From contig NZ_LAZU01000028.1 of NCBI RefSeq assembly GCF_000987955.1, positions 1-64,000 of the forward strand: a stretch of 64,000 nucleotides of DNA. Reading direction: 5' to 3'. This DNA comes from Paenibacillus sp. DMB20 (lineage in GTDB: Bacteria; Bacillota; Bacilli; Paenibacillales; Paenibacillaceae). Under the pieces are notes generated by a model. It did no database searches, was not told where the DNA came from, and saw only the letters and a list, made by a program, of their open reading frames with translations. The position numbers and the translations under genes are program-made. Below are positions 49,041 to 59,072 of the stretch, piece by piece (the first letter of the stretch is position 1; each line of letters starts with the position of its first letter).

Positions 49041-50307
49041 GTGAAAAAAATACAGCTGTCCAATGGCCTGAGAGTCGTCATGGAACAGATCCCGACATGC
49101 CGCTCGGTCTCCTTCGGCATCTGGGTTAAGACCGGCTCCCGCAACGAATCGCCGGATATTAACGGGATTACGCACTTTATCGAACATATGATGTTTAAAG
49201 GGACGGACAGGTTCGATGCGAGGGCCATTGCGGAGCAATTCGATGCCATTGGCGGTAACGTCAATGCATTTACTTCAAAAGAATACACGTGTTATTATGC
49301 AAAGGTGCTGGACGATCACCTTCCGATAGCCGTGGATGTATTGTCGGACATGTTTTTCAATTCCCGGCTGGAGCCGGCAGAGCTGGCCAAAGAGAAAAAC
49401 GTGATCCTCGAGGAAATCGCGATGTATGAAGATACGCCGGATGATCTCGTTCATGACCTGATGTCTCTTTCCGCCTACGGGAACCATCCTTTGGCTTATC
49501 CGATATTGGGCACGAAAGAGCGGCTGGAAGCGATGGATTCGGATACGCTGAGAGCCTATATGGAAAATCATTACACCATCGAAAACACCGTTATTGCGCT
49601 TGCCGGAAACATTGACGAAAGTGTCGTCGACCTGCTCGAACGCCATTTCGGCGGTTTCAAAAACAGCGGTCCCCGCCAACAGTTAACCGTCCCGGAGTTT
49701 CATGACGGCTTGGTGTACCGGAAGAAAAAAAACGGAGCAAAACCATATTTGCCTATCGTTCCCCGGCAGCTCGATCAGCGATGAACTCCAGTATGCGATG
49801 GTGCTGTTGAACAATGCCATCGGCGGAGGCATGAGCTCCCGGCTGTTCCAGGAAATTCGGGAAAAGCGGGGACTCGCCTATTCGGTTTATTCATACCACA
49901 GTTCCCATGCGGACAGCGGAATGTTTACGATTTATGCGGGAACGGCTCCAAAGCAGACCAAGGACGTGCTTGAGCTGACGAAGGAGATCATGTCCGATCT
50001 GGCCGTAAACGGCATGACGGAAGAAGAACTGAAAAAGGGCAAAGAGCAGCTGAAAGGCAGCCTTATTCTCAGCTTGGAGAGCACGGGAAGCCGGATGAAC
50101 CGGCTTGGCAAAAACGAGCTGATGCTCGGCCGCCATTACAGTTTGGATGAAATGATCGAGCGGATCGAAAAGGTCGAGATGGGCCATATCGACGCCGTTC
50201 TTGACCGCATGTTTGCCGTGCCGTATGCACTTGCCATGGTGGGCACGACGGACAAGGCGCTTCAAGGAATGAGGAGGGACGAATTTGTTGCATTACGTTC
50301 AAATTAA
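49041..50307 (+). CDS. mlpA: M16 zinc protease MlpA (YmxG) (frameshift)
   Basis: About 421 aa after repair. Inverted zinc motif H45-x-x-E48-H49 ([11 protein letters not shown]) and the downstream [13 protein letters not shown]-terminal domain with [20 protein letters not shown]. An A8 run at 49725-49732, where A7 is expected, breaks the frame; with A7 it reads [19 protein letters not shown] start after GAGGAGGG. The stop overlaps dut. Confidence 0.93.
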
Positions 50308-50731
50308 CAGATTATCCGGAAATGAGGATATAAAACTTCCGCTCAAGATGTCCGAGCTTGCGGCGGGCTTTGACCTGCATGCGGCGGTGGAGGAACCGGT
50401 GGTGCTGGCGCCGGGAGAGCGGAAGCTGATCCCGACGGGATTTGCCATTGCCATGCCGGGAGAGCTGGAAGCCCAGATCCGCCCGCGCAGCGGTCTGGCT
50501 TTTAAGCATGGAATTACCTGCCTGAACTCTCCGGGAACGATCGATGCCGATTACCGCGGGGAAATCAAGGTGCTACTCATCAATCTGGGCCAAGAACCGT
50601 TTACGATCGAGCGCAATGAACGAATTGCGCAGATGGTTTTTCAAACGGTTCCGAAGGTTGAGTTCGTTCAAGTGGAAGAACTATCGGACACCGTCCGGGG
50701 AGCTGGCGGATTCGGCCATACCGGAAGATAA
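50285..50731 (+). CDS. dut: dUTP diphosphatase
   Basis: 148 aa with all five motifs: [40 protein letters not shown] and [10 protein letters not shown]. It removes dUTP and supplies dUMP. TTG 50285 (or 50288) after AGGAGGG inside the end of mlpA. B. subtilis has ymxH at this place. Confidence 0.93.
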   Translation: MLHYVQINRLSGNEDIKLPLKMSELAAGFDLHAAVEEPVVLAPGERKLIPTGFAIAMPGELEAQIRPRSGLAFKHGITCLNSPGTIDADYRGEIKVLLINLGQEPFTIERNERIAQMVFQTVPKVEFVQVEELSDTVRGAGGFGHTGR

Positions 50732-50752
50732 GACCAATATCGACAGCCTGTT

Positions 50753-50786
50753 AACCGTTCCGGCATTAGCCGGAACGGTTTTTTTT
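50753..50786 (+). terminator. Terminator after dut
   Basis: AACCGTTCCGGC, loop ATTA, GCCGGAACGGTT, then a T run. Perfect 12-bp stem. Confidence 0.95.
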
Positions 50787-50873
50787 AGGTTCGTCCAGCA
50801 TGCATGGTGGCCATTCCAGGATGAAAGTTCGTGCGCCGACTAACTAAAGAAAAAAGTTTGCATTCCCCCGCTC

Positions 50874-50900
50874 ACCTCTTTTTGGGCCGCCGCATAAGAT
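50874..50900 (+). promoter_or_regulatory. Candidate sigma-K promoter of dpaAB
   Basis: ACC (50874-50876), 16-nt spacer, CATAAGAT (50893-50900). Dipicolinate synthesis in B. subtilis is sigma-K dependent. Judged by eye. Confidence 0.5.
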
Positions 50901-50938
50901 GGTCCTATACATTGGTTGGGAAAGGAGCGAGGCCTTGC

Positions 50939-51838
50939 ATGCTGACAGGAGTCCGGACCGTCTTTATCGGCGGTGACGCGCGGCAGATCGAGGTGATACG
51001 GAAATGTGCCGAGATGGATGCCGCTGTATCGATAGCCGGCTTTGACAAATTGCAGGATTCCTTTCAGGGGGTAACCCGGGAACCGCTCACAGCGGATTTG
51101 CTCACCGAAGCGGATGCCCTGGTTTTGCCCGTGGTTGGCTGCGATGACGAAGGCCGAATCGGCGCATTGTTCGCAGAGGGACCGCTGAAGCTGGAAGAAG
51201 AGCATATCAAGGCCATGCCGAAGCATGGGGTTGTGTATACCGGCATGGCCAAGAGCTACCTCAGGTCTTTGTGCGAAAAGCACAACATTAAGTTGGTCGA
51301 GCTGCTTGACCGTGATGACGTTGCGATCTACAACTCGATTCCGACCGCCGAAGGTGCTCTGATGATGGCTATTCAAAATACGGATTTCACCATACACGGT
51401 TCGACCAGCATGGTGCTCGGGATGGGGAGAACCGGCTTTACCATGGCACGCAGCCTGCAGGGACTCGGAGCCAAGATCAAAATGGGCGTCCGGAAAAGCG
51501 ACCATTTTGCAAGGGCGGAGGAAATGGGCTGGAAACCATTCATGATTAAAGATCTGGGAGCGGAGGTTTCGGACATTGACCTGCTGTTCAACACCATTCC
51601 GACCATGATTGTTACGGCACAGATCATATCCAAAATGCCCCGGCAGGCCGTCATTATCGACCTGGCCTCCGCTCCCGGCGGCTGTGATTTCCGTTATGCG
51701 GAAAAAAGAGGGATCAAAGCCATGCTTGCTCCGGGATTGCCTGGGATCGTAGCGCCTAAAACCGCCGGAATCATCATGGCCAACACGTTGGTGGAGTTGA
51801 TTTCGGAGGAAATCAGGATTCGGGGGGATGTCAAATGA
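50939..51838 (+). CDS. dpaA: Dipicolinate synthase subunit A
   Basis: 299 aa. N-terminal domain GVRTVFIGGDARQIEVIRKC, then a Rossmann nucleotide-binding part (GMGRTGFTMARSLQGLGAK). With DpaB it makes dipicolinic acid from the dihydro-/hydroxytetrahydrodipicolinate branch in the mother cell. ATG 50939 after AAAGGAG. Overlaps dpaB (ATGA). Confidence 0.95.
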   Translation: MLTGVRTVFIGGDARQIEVIRKCAEMDAAVSIAGFDKLQDSFQGVTREPLTADLLTEADALVLPVVGCDDEGRIGALFAEGPLKLEEEHIKAMPKHGVVYTGMAKSYLRSLCEKHNIKLVELLDRDDVAIYNSIPTAEGALMMAIQNTDFTIHGSTSMVLGMGRTGFTMARSLQGLGAKIKMGVRKSDHFARAEEMGWKPFMIKDLGAEVSDIDLLFNTIPTMIVTAQIISKMPRQAVIIDLASAPGGCDFRYAEKRGIKAMLAPGLPGIVAPKTAGIIMANTLVELISEEIRIRGDVK

Positions 51839-52431
51839 ACTGGAAGGGAAAGACCGTCGGCTATGCTTTGACCGGCTCGCACTGCACGCTCGAAGAGGTA
51901 ATGCCTCAGATAAAACGCTTTAAGGATGGGGGGGCAAGCGTCGTTCCGATCGTTTCCCATACGATCATGACAACGGATACCCGATTCGGCACATCGGAAA
52001 ATTGGCAGAAACAGTTGAAAGATATAACCGGTAATGATATTATTTCTACAATTGTTGAGGCGGAACCGCTAGGCCCTTCCAAGCTTCTGGACGTTCTGGT
52101 CATCGCCCCCTGCACAGGCAACTCGATCAGCAAGCTGGCGAACGCCATGACGGACAGTCCGGTGCTGATGGCAGCCAAAGCGCAAATGAGAAACTGCCGG
52201 CCGCTTGTACTGGCGATTTCGACGAATGACGGTCTTGGCCTGAACGCTGCCAATATCGCCAAGCTGCTGGTCACGAAAAATATTTATTTTGTTCCTTTCG
52301 GGCAGGATAATCCCCAGCAGAAACCGAATTCGCTTGTCGCCAGGATGGAGCTCGTGCCGGAAACTTGTTATTCGGCTCTGGAAGGGAAGCAGCTGCAGCC
52401 CATGATTATTGAACGGTTTCATTCAGCATAA
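51835..52431 (+). CDS. dpaB: Dipicolinate synthase subunit B (flavoprotein family)
   Basis: 198 aa. Flavoprotein/HFCD fold: GKTVGYALTGSHCTLEEVM, APCTGNSISKLANAMTDSPV. Translated with dpaA by ATGA overlap. Confidence 0.95.
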   Translation: MNWKGKTVGYALTGSHCTLEEVMPQIKRFKDGGASVVPIVSHTIMTTDTRFGTSENWQKQLKDITGNDIISTIVEAEPLGPSKLLDVLVIAPCTGNSISKLANAMTDSPVLMAAKAQMRNCRPLVLAISTNDGLGLNAANIAKLLVTKNIYFVPFGQDNPQQKPNSLVARMELVPETCYSALEGKQLQPMIIERFHSA

Positions 52432-52501
52432 TTTTTGCCAACCGACGCAGTTCAAAAAAAAGAAACAGAACCAGTTTATTTCATGAGGGGAGACATGACA
52501 G

Positions 52502-53542
52502 ATGAGCGAGCAAAAGTTTAATGTGGCCGTTGTGGGAGCAACGGGAGCGGTAGGAGAACAGATTTTGGGGCTTTTGGAAAAACGGGATTTTCCGATTGCC
52601 GAGCTGAAGCTGTTGTCCTCAGCGCGATCCGCAGGAAAAGTCCTTAAGTTCAAAGGACAGGACGTAACCGTAGAAGAAGCCACCCCTGACAGCTTTAAAG
52701 GTATCGACATTGCGCTCTTTAGTGCCGGCGGTGACGTGAGCAAGGAATTGGCTCCTCATGCTGTACGGCACGGGGCAGTATGTATCGACAACACGAATGC
52801 ATTCCGTATGGATCCGGATAAAGTGCTTGTCGTACCCGAAGTAAATCCTGAAAAAATTGACGAACATAACGGCATTATTGCCAATCCTAACTGCTCCACC
52901 ATTCAAATGGTAGCCGCTTTGAAGCCGCTGCACGATGCTTTCGGAATTTCGCGCATTATCGTGTCGACTTATCAGGCGGTGTCCGGGGCGGGACATAAAG
53001 CGATAGAGGAAATGCTGCGTCAGAGCAGGGAGGTTCTTGCCGGGAATGAAGTACGGCCGGACATTTTGCCTGTCGGCTCGCTTCCCGTGAAACATCAAAT
53101 CGCCTTTAACGCCATACCTCAAATCGATAAATTTACAGAAAATGGATATACATTGGAAGAAATGAAAATGGTCCGCGAGACCAAAAAAAATCATGGGCGA
53201 CGAAACCATTGAAGTTACAGCCACTTGTGTCCGCATCCCGGTCGTATATGGTCATTCCGAATCCGTCTATGTGGAGTTCAAGAATGATTACGAAATCGAA
53301 GAGGTTAAGCGCCTTCTGGAAAACGCACCGGGGATTACGCTGGTTGACGATCCTTCGGCACAGTCTTACCCGCTTGCAACGGACGCAGCCGGCAAACCGG
53401 ACGTGTTTGTCGGACGACTGCGTCGCGACCTTACGCATAAGCGCGGTTTGAACATGTGGATCGTATCGGATAACCTGCTTAAGGGCGCAGCTGGAATGCT
53501 GTGCAAATTGCAGAAGTCATCGCTTCCAAACGAAACGGCTAG
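52502..53542 (+). CDS. asd: Aspartate-semialdehyde dehydrogenase (two frameshifts)
   Basis: 346 aa after repair, the B. subtilis length. NADP start [15 protein letters not shown] and catalytic C131 in NPNCSTIQ. Breaks: A8 at 53183-53190 (7 expected; repaired [13 protein letters not shown]), and a missing base at about 53493 in GCTGGAATG. The latter would restore [15 protein letters not shown] and TAG at 53540-53542. Net frame change is zero. It makes aspartate semialdehyde for lysine, dipicolinate and threonine. Confidence 0.94.
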
Positions 53543-53562
53543 GCCTACCGCCTGCCGTTTCA
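53533..53562 (+). other. Intercistronic hairpin after asd
   Basis: GAAACGGC (53534-53541) and GCCGTTTC (53554-53562 region) form an 8-bp stem. No T run follows, so it is not an ordinary terminator. Confidence 0.45.
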
Positions 53563-53613
53563 GCCGCTCGGCGCCTGGTTTGAGTCTTTCGGATATTAAA
53601 CGGAGGAATTCTC

Positions 53614-54828
53614 ATGCGCATCCTGGTTCAGAAATTCGGCGGCACCTCATTGTCAACGCCACAGGCAAGAGCACGCGTAATCGACCATATCCGTCGTGAA
53701 CTGGAACAGCAGTATCGGCTCGTTGTCGTCGTATCCGCCATGGGCCGGCGAGGCGAGCCCTATGCAACCGACAGCTTGCTCGATTGGAGCGAGCTTCATT
53801 GCGGTGACCTGCCCCCGCGCGAAAAGGATTTACTGCTGTGCTGCGGTGAAATCATATCGGCGGCAACGCTGTGCGGACTTCTTCATCGCGAAGGAATAAC
53901 GGCTACCGTACTGACAGGGCCTCAGGCCGGGTTTATAACAGATACCCATTTTGGAAACGCCAGAATCCTGAATGTCAACCCCGAGCGAATCCTGGCTGAG
54001 CTTGATAAAGTCCAGGTTGTGATTGTAACCGGTTTTCAGGGACAGACGGAGTCCGGGGACTTGACTACCCTCGGACGTGGCGGAAGCGATACGTCGGCTA
54101 CCGCCTTGGGAGCTGCTTTGCACGCGGAAATGGTCGATATTTATACGGATGTGAACGGGATCCTCACGGCGGATCCCAGGATTGTGGAAGATGCCAAACC
54201 TCTCAGTTATGTAAGCTATACCGAGATTTGCAATATGGCGCATCAGGGGGCCAAGGTGATACACCCTCGCGCGGTCGAAATCGCGATGCAGTCGCTGACG
54301 CCCGTTCGCGTACGCTCAACTTTTTCCGACAGCGAGGGGACGCTTGTTACCCAGCCGGACGGTTTCAGGGATGTTCCGGCGGGAATTATCGACAGGTATG
54401 TGACCGGGGTAGCCTACGTAAGCAATGTTACCCAAATCTCCGTGGAATGCGATCGGACGGAGCAGCTTCAGCTGCAAGTGTTTAAGTCGATGGCCGATAA
54501 CTCGATCAGCGTTGATTTCATTAACGTTACTCCTGGCGGCGTTCTGTACACCGTATTCGACAGCGATTCGGAGAAAGCGATATCCGCGCTGCAAGCGCTC
54601 GGCTTGAAACCGAAAAGCCAATCCGGCTGTGCGAAGGTTTCCGTTATCGGCGGGGGCATTAACGGGGTTCCGGGAATCATGGCTAAAATTGTCGAGGCGC
54701 TCAGCGAACACGATATTCCGATTTTGCAGTCCGCGGATTCAAACACGACGATTTGGGTTCTGGTGAAAAAAGAGGACATGGCGCAAGCGCTGCGAGCGCT
54801 GCACAGCAAATTTGAACTTCACCGGTAA
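53614..54828 (+). CDS. dapG: Aspartate kinase DapG
   Basis: 404 aa. Kinase motif QKFGGTSLSTP and the LGRGGSDTSATALGAAL loop; two ACT domains at the C-terminus. It starts the lysine/DAP/dipicolinate pathway. Position fits DapG (aspartokinase I). ATG after GGAGG. Confidence 0.95.
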   Translation: MRILVQKFGGTSLSTPQARARVIDHIRRELEQQYRLVVVVSAMGRRGEPYATDSLLDWSELHCGDLPPREKDLLLCCGEIISAATLCGLLHREGITATVLTGPQAGFITDTHFGNARILNVNPERILAELDKVQVVIVTGFQGQTESGDLTTLGRGGSDTSATALGAALHAEMVDIYTDVNGILTADPRIVEDAKPLSYVSYTEICNMAHQGAKVIHPRAVEIAMQSLTPVRVRSTFSDSEGTLVTQPDGFRDVPAGIIDRYVTGVAYVSNVTQISVECDRTEQLQLQVFKSMADNSISVDFINVTPGGVLYTVFDSDSEKAISALQALGLKPKSQSGCAKVSVIGGGINGVPGIMAKIVEALSEHDIPILQSADSNTTIWVLVKKEDMAQALRALHSKFELHR

Positions 54829-54876
54829 ATCGGGCTTTGGACCCGGTTTAACGGAACAAAGCAAGGAGGAAACATT

Positions 54877-55758
54877 GTGGATTTCGGAAGATTGATTACG
54901 GCCATGGTAACCCCTTTTGATCGCGACGGCGAGATCAACTGGGACGAGACCGGAAGGCTGATCGACTACTTGATTGATGAGCAGCAATCCGATTCCCTGG
55001 TCATCGCGGGAACGACCGGAGAATCGCCGACCTTGAGCGAGGACGAGAAGCTGAAACTGTTTACGTTCTCGGTGGAAAAGGCGGCCGGAAGATGCAAGAT
55101 TATTGCCGGTACAGGGAGCAATGACACGAAACATTCCATCGAGCTGACGAAAAAAGCCGAGCAGTGCGGCGTGGACGGAATTTTGCTCGTGGCGCCTTAT
55201 TATAACAAGCCCAACCAGGAAGGGCTTTACCGGCATTTCAAAGCCATTGCCGAAAGCACTTCGCTTCCGGTTATGCTGTATAACGTACCCGGACGAACCG
55301 GGGTCAGCCTAAGTGCCGAAACGACGCTGCGGCTGGCTGAAATCCCGAACGTGACTTCGACCAAAGAGTGCGCCTCATTGGATCAGGTGACCCAAATCGC
55401 AGCCGCGGCTCCCCCAGGGTTCATCGTATACTCCGGAGACGATTCTGCCGCTCTGCCGGCCCTGTCGGTTGGTGCCTACGGCATTGTCAGCGTGGCAAGC
55501 CATGTTGCCGGATCCGTCATGAAGGATATGATCCAGTCCTTTTTGGACGGCCATGTGGCGGAAGCTTCAAGGCTGCACCAGAAGCTGTTTCCCCTCTTTA
55601 AAGGACTTTTTGAGTGCCCGAGTCCTCTTCCCAACCCGTCCGCGGTGAAATTTGCGCTTGAAGAAAGAGGATACCGGGTCGGATCGGTCCGCCTGCCGCT
55701 CCTTTCCCCAAGCGAGAGCGAAGCCGAATTTATCCGAAACGTGTTGAACGGTTTATAA
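54877..55758 (+). CDS. dapA: 4-hydroxy-tetrahydrodipicolinate synthase
   Basis: 293 aa TIM barrel. GTTGESPTLSEDEK, catalytic Tyr in LYNVPGRTG and Schiff-base Lys in STKECASLDQ. It makes the direct precursor for both lysine and dipicolinate. GTG start after AAGGAGG. Confidence 0.96.
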   Translation: MDFGRLITAMVTPFDRDGEINWDETGRLIDYLIDEQQSDSLVIAGTTGESPTLSEDEKLKLFTFSVEKAAGRCKIIAGTGSNDTKHSIELTKKAEQCGVDGILLVAPYYNKPNQEGLYRHFKAIAESTSLPVMLYNVPGRTGVSLSAETTLRLAEIPNVTSTKECASLDQVTQIAAAAPPGFIVYSGDDSAALPALSVGAYGIVSVASHVAGSVMKDMIQSFLDGHVAEASRLHQKLFPLFKGLFECPSPLPNPSAVKFALEERGYRVGSVRLPLLSPSESEAEFIRNVLNGL

Positions 55759-55803
55759 TGGCATGATTGGCCACCATCCAAAATAATTCGGAAGTCAGAT
55801 ATG

Positions 55804-55838
55804 AACGCCGCCGTCCTGTTTGGGACGGCGGCGTTTTG
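55804..55838 (+). terminator. Terminator after dapA
   Basis: AACGCCGCCGTCC, loop TGTTTG, GGACGGCGGCGTT, then TTT. Perfect 13-bp stem. Confidence 0.93.
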
Positions 55839-55901
55839 TGTATATAGGAAATTATAAAAGGTAGGTCGATAGGGGTATCCTAGGCCTACCGGGTGGCTGA
55901 C

Positions 55902-55931
55902 TTGTGTTTTCAGTTTTTCATCATGTATAAT
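55902..55931 (+). promoter_or_regulatory. Sigma-A promoter of rnjB
   Basis: TTGTGT (55902-55907), 18-nt spacer, TATAAT (55926-55931). An imperfect palindrome GGTAGG...CCTACC lies just upstream (55859-55890). Confidence 0.65.
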
Positions 55932-56016
55932 GGGTTCAAGTGACTGGGTGCGGTATATTTTTGAAATTTAATATAACATTGGTCGACGTCCAAAACCATA
56001 GGAGGGTTAGATTCAT

Positions 56017-57696
56017 TTGTCAAAAAAAATAAACAGCGATAAACTATCGATTTTTGCCTTGGGCGGCGTCGGTGAGATCGGGAAAAACATGTATGTCATC
56101 CAATATGCCAACGACATCGTTGTCGTGGACGCGGGTTTGAAGTTTCCGGAAGAGGACATGCTTGGCATCGATATCGTTATTCCTGATATTTCCTACCTGA
56201 CGGAAAACCGTGATAAAGTGAGAGGAATCGTGCTTACTCACGGTCATGAGGACCATATCGGCGGCCTCCCTTACGTATTGAAGCATTTGAACGTTCCCGT
56301 GTATGGAACGAAGCTGACATTGGGACTCGTGGAGAACAAGCTGAAGGAAGCGAATTTGCTGGGCGAAACCAAGCGGATCCTTATTCATGCGGACTCCGAG
56401 ATTCAACTGGGCAGCACAATGAGAGCCACGTTCTTTAAGACCAACCACAGTATCCCGGATTCCGTAGGGGTATGCATCGAGACGCCGGAAGGCAGCGTGG
56501 TTCATACGGGCGACTTCAAGTTTGATCATACTCCGGTCAATGACCAGTATGCCGATTTGCAGCGTATGGCTGAAATCGGAAGCAAGGGCGTCCTGGCCCT
56601 GCTGTCGGACAGCACGAATGCAGAGAAGCCGGGCTTTACGCCATCGGAGAAAAATGTCGGCATTGTTTTGGAGGACATTTTCCGCAAGGCGGAGCAGCGC
56701 GTCGTGGTGGCCACGTTCGCTTCGAACGTGCACCGGATTCAGCAGGTCGTTAACGCAGCCGAATCTACGGGGCGCAAAGTAACCGTGATCGGCCGCAGCA
56801 TGGTTAACGTGGTTTCCATCGCTTCGGAGCTCGGGTACTTGCACATTCCGGACGGAATGCTGATCGAACCTGAAGAGGTCAATAAAATGGCCGCGGACCG
56901 CGTCGTGGTTTTGTGTACGGGCAGCCAAGGCGAGCCGATGTCGGCGCTTACCCGCATGGCCCGCTCGACGCACCGCAAAGTGGATATTCTTCCGGGCGAT
57001 ACCGTCATCATTGCGGCAACTCCGGTACCCGGCAATGAAAAATATGTGGGACGGACGATTGACGAGCTGTTCCGGCTCGGAGCGGACGTTATATACAGCG
57101 GTTCCAACTCCGGCGTACACGTATCCGGACACGGAAGCCAGGAAGAACTGAAGCTTATGCTCAACCTGATGAAACCGAAATTTTTCATTCCGGTACACGG
57201 CGAGTTCCGCATGCAGCGCAGACACGCTCTGCTTGCCGAATCCGTCGGCGTGGATCCTGACAACATTTTTATTACCGATCTCGGAGAGGTTGTTGAAATT
57301 CAGGGCGGATCGGCGCGCAAAGCCGGCAAGGTTACCGCAGGGAACGTTCTGATTGACGGACTTGGCGTTGGCGACGTCGGCAACATCGTGCTGCGCGACC
57401 GCAAGCTGCTGTCGCAGGACGGCATTCTGGTAGTCGTCGTTACGCTTAGCAAGCAGAACGGCGCAATCGTATCCGGTCCCGATATCATCTCCCGCGGATT
57501 TGTATACGTGCGGGAATCCGAGGGACTTTTGGAAGAGAGCAACCGGATTGTCTCCAGCACCTTGCAGAAGCTGATGAGCGAGAACGTAAACGAATGGGCG
57601 TCCCTGAAAACAAGCGTAAAAGACGCGCTGGGACGGTTCCTTTATGAGCAAACCCGCCGCAGACCGATGATCCTGCCGATCATCATGGAAGTTTAA
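56017..57696 (+). CDS. rnjB: Ribonuclease J (RnjB position)
   Basis: 559 aa. Metallo-beta-lactamase motif HGHEDHIGGLP, beta-CASP domain (HVSGHGSQEELKLML, PVHGEFRM) and a C-terminal domain. It acts in RNA decay and processing as endo- and 5' exonuclease. Place between dapA and tepA is that of B. subtilis rnjB; paralogue by synteny. TTG 56017 after GGAGGG. Its A8 tract at the start is in frame. Confidence 0.93.
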   Translation: MSKKINSDKLSIFALGGVGEIGKNMYVIQYANDIVVVDAGLKFPEEDMLGIDIVIPDISYLTENRDKVRGIVLTHGHEDHIGGLPYVLKHLNVPVYGTKLTLGLVENKLKEANLLGETKRILIHADSEIQLGSTMRATFFKTNHSIPDSVGVCIETPEGSVVHTGDFKFDHTPVNDQYADLQRMAEIGSKGVLALLSDSTNAEKPGFTPSEKNVGIVLEDIFRKAEQRVVVATFASNVHRIQQVVNAAESTGRKVTVIGRSMVNVVSIASELGYLHIPDGMLIEPEEVNKMAADRVVVLCTGSQGEPMSALTRMARSTHRKVDILPGDTVIIAATPVPGNEKYVGRTIDELFRLGADVIYSGSNSGVHVSGHGSQEELKLMLNLMKPKFFIPVHGEFRMQRRHALLAESVGVDPDNIFITDLGEVVEIQGGSARKAGKVTAGNVLIDGLGVGDVGNIVLRDRKLLSQDGILVVVVTLSKQNGAIVSGPDIISRGFVYVRESEGLLEESNRIVSSTLQKLMSENVNEWASLKTSVKDALGRFLYEQTRRRPMILPIIMEV

Positions 57697-57733
57697 TTTA
57701 AGCATCGCTAACAGAATAATCAGGCACACAGTC

Positions 57734-57783
57734 GCCCCTTTTCGCAGGCAATATTGGACGGTTCCCGCGAAGAGGGGCTTTTT
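57734..57783 (+). terminator. Terminator after rnjB
   Basis: GCCCCTTTTCGC (57734-57745) pairs with GCGAAGAGGGGC (57767-57778, one wobble), then T5. Confidence 0.88.
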
Positions 57784-57891
57784 CGGATGTCGAAAAGGTC
57801 AAACATCAAGGAAACGCAACCTGATATCGCAAGAAAAGGCGGTCTGCCTTCTTAGGGAGTCTGCGTCGGGAGACGTTTTTTCTTTTATGAT
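57784..57891 (+). repeat. Structured intergenic repeat, copy 6 (upstream of tepA)
   Basis: GATGTC (57786-57791) pairs with GATATC (57823-57828, one wobble) over 43 nt, then GCAAGAAAA. GGCGGTCT and AGACGTTTTT close the second element. No gene in the gap 57697-57997. Confidence 0.75.
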
Positions 57892-57997
57892 GTAACGGGA
57901 TATGAAAAACCTGAACATCCATAGGGATAATTAGCGCATGATCTTTGCCATACTACAAGCGAGAGTTTTAGACTAATGAGAAGGCAGGGATGCGTGA

Positions 57998-58768
57998 ATG
58001 AGCAATTACATGGATACCGAACCGAATAAACCGGAAGGCGGCAGCGAAACCGAGGTGCCCGCATTGCCGAACGAGGAACCGAAAAAACCGACAACGCTGG
58101 ATGCCATCCAGCAGTTGGGACAGACCGGAGTACCGTCAGGGGCGGAGTCGAATGTATTTTGCATGACGATCATCGGTCAGATCGAAGGGCACATCGTGCT
58201 TCCTCCCCAAAATAAAACGACCAAGTACGAGCACATGATTCCGCAATTGGTCGCGGCCGAACAAAATCCGCGAATCGAAGGATTGCTCATTATTCTTAAT
58301 ACGGTAGGCGGAGACGTGGAGGCAGGCCTTGCGATCGCCGAGATGATTGCCTCCGTCACGAAACCGACGGTCACGGTTGTAATCGGCGGAGGCCACAGCA
58401 TCGGGGTGCCGATTGCCGTCGCGGCCGATTATTCGTTCATTGCGGGCAGCGCAACCATGACGATCCACCCGATTCGCATGAGCGGCCTTGTCATCGGCGT
58501 TCCGCAAACGTTTGAGTATATGGAGAAAATGCAGGAGCGCGTTGTCCGTTTTGTAACGGCCCATTCCCGCATCACCGAAGATCAGTTTAAGGATCTCATG
58601 TTCAAAACCGGCGAACTCAACCGGGACATCGGAACGGCTGTATCCGGCGAGGATGCGGTAAAGTACGGCTTAATGGATGAAGTGGGCGGCATCGGCCAAG
58701 CCTTGGCCAGACTGAACGGAATGATCGGGGAACGGAAGAGCCTGGGGACGGGGGGGTTGACCCAATGA
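57998..58768 (+). CDS. tepA: ClpP-like protease TepA
   Basis: 256 aa. An acidic N-terminus, then the ClpP/crotonase fold with nucleophile Ser in [15 protein letters not shown] and His in TIHPIRMSG. It is a Firmicute homologue of ClpP without an unfoldase partner, linked in B. subtilis to SASP/signal-peptide turnover and export. ATGA overlap with ylzJ. Confidence 0.9.
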   Translation: MSNYMDTEPNKPEGGSETEVPALPNEEPKKPTTLDAIQQLGQTGVPSGAESNVFCMTIIGQIEGHIVLPPQNKTTKYEHMIPQLVAAEQNPRIEGLLIILNTVGGDVEAGLAIAEMIASVTKPTVTVVIGGGHSIGVPIAVAADYSFIAGSATMTIHPIRMSGLVIGVPQTFEYMEKMQERVVRFVTAHSRITEDQFKDLMFKTGELNRDIGTAVSGEDAVKYGLMDEVGGIGQALARLNGMIGERKSLGTGGLTQ

Positions 58769-59004
58769 CGTTTTATACCGTAATGCCTCTTGAGCTGGTG
58801 TGGCCGGATGCGAACGGAAGCCTGCCGCTTCAATCGAAAGAAATCCGGATCGGGCGCGTGCTGATGGAAATCGAGCCGGTGAGTGAGAATGAGGCCAGGA
58901 TTGTCCGTCTTTTGGACTGCGAACTCGCCGATTATTTGAATCCGGATTACACCCCCGGCAATACCGTTGAATACATTCCTGCCATTCGACAAAATAAGCC
59001 TTAA
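58765..59004 (+). CDS. ylzJ: YlzJ-like protein
   Basis: 79 aa; [12 protein letters not shown] start, family-typical. Function unknown. It lies between tepA and spoIIIE as in B. subtilis and overlaps tepA by 4 nt. Confidence 0.85.
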   Translation: MTFYTVMPLELVWPDANGSLPLQSKEIRIGRVLMEIEPVSENEARIVRLLDCELADYLNPDYTPGNTVEYIPAIRQNKP

Positions 59005-59045
59005 GTCCCGAAAAGAGAACATAGGTACGCCACCGGAATATATGC

Positions 59046-59051
59046 TATAAT
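59046..59051 (+). promoter_or_regulatory. Extended -10 promoter of spoIIIE
   Basis: TATAAT preceded by TGC; no clear -35. It would start a transcript just ahead of the GGGGG ribosome site. Confidence 0.45.
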
Positions 59052-59072
59052 ATGGGTTCGGGGGTGACATTT

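Noticed and set aside
55759..56016. Riboswitch near the lysine genes
   Set aside because: The dapA downstream region holds only a terminator, a promoter and an imperfect palindrome; no lysine riboswitch pattern is visible before asd, dapG or dapA.
56044..57729. 561-codon open frame on the minus strand across rnjB
   Set aside because: Shadow of rnjB; no ribosome site or family resemblance.
57926..57956. Sigma-E-like promoter before tepA (GATAATT, 16 nt, CATACTAC)
   Set aside because: The spacing and -35 are off the usual pattern; too weak to list as a feature.
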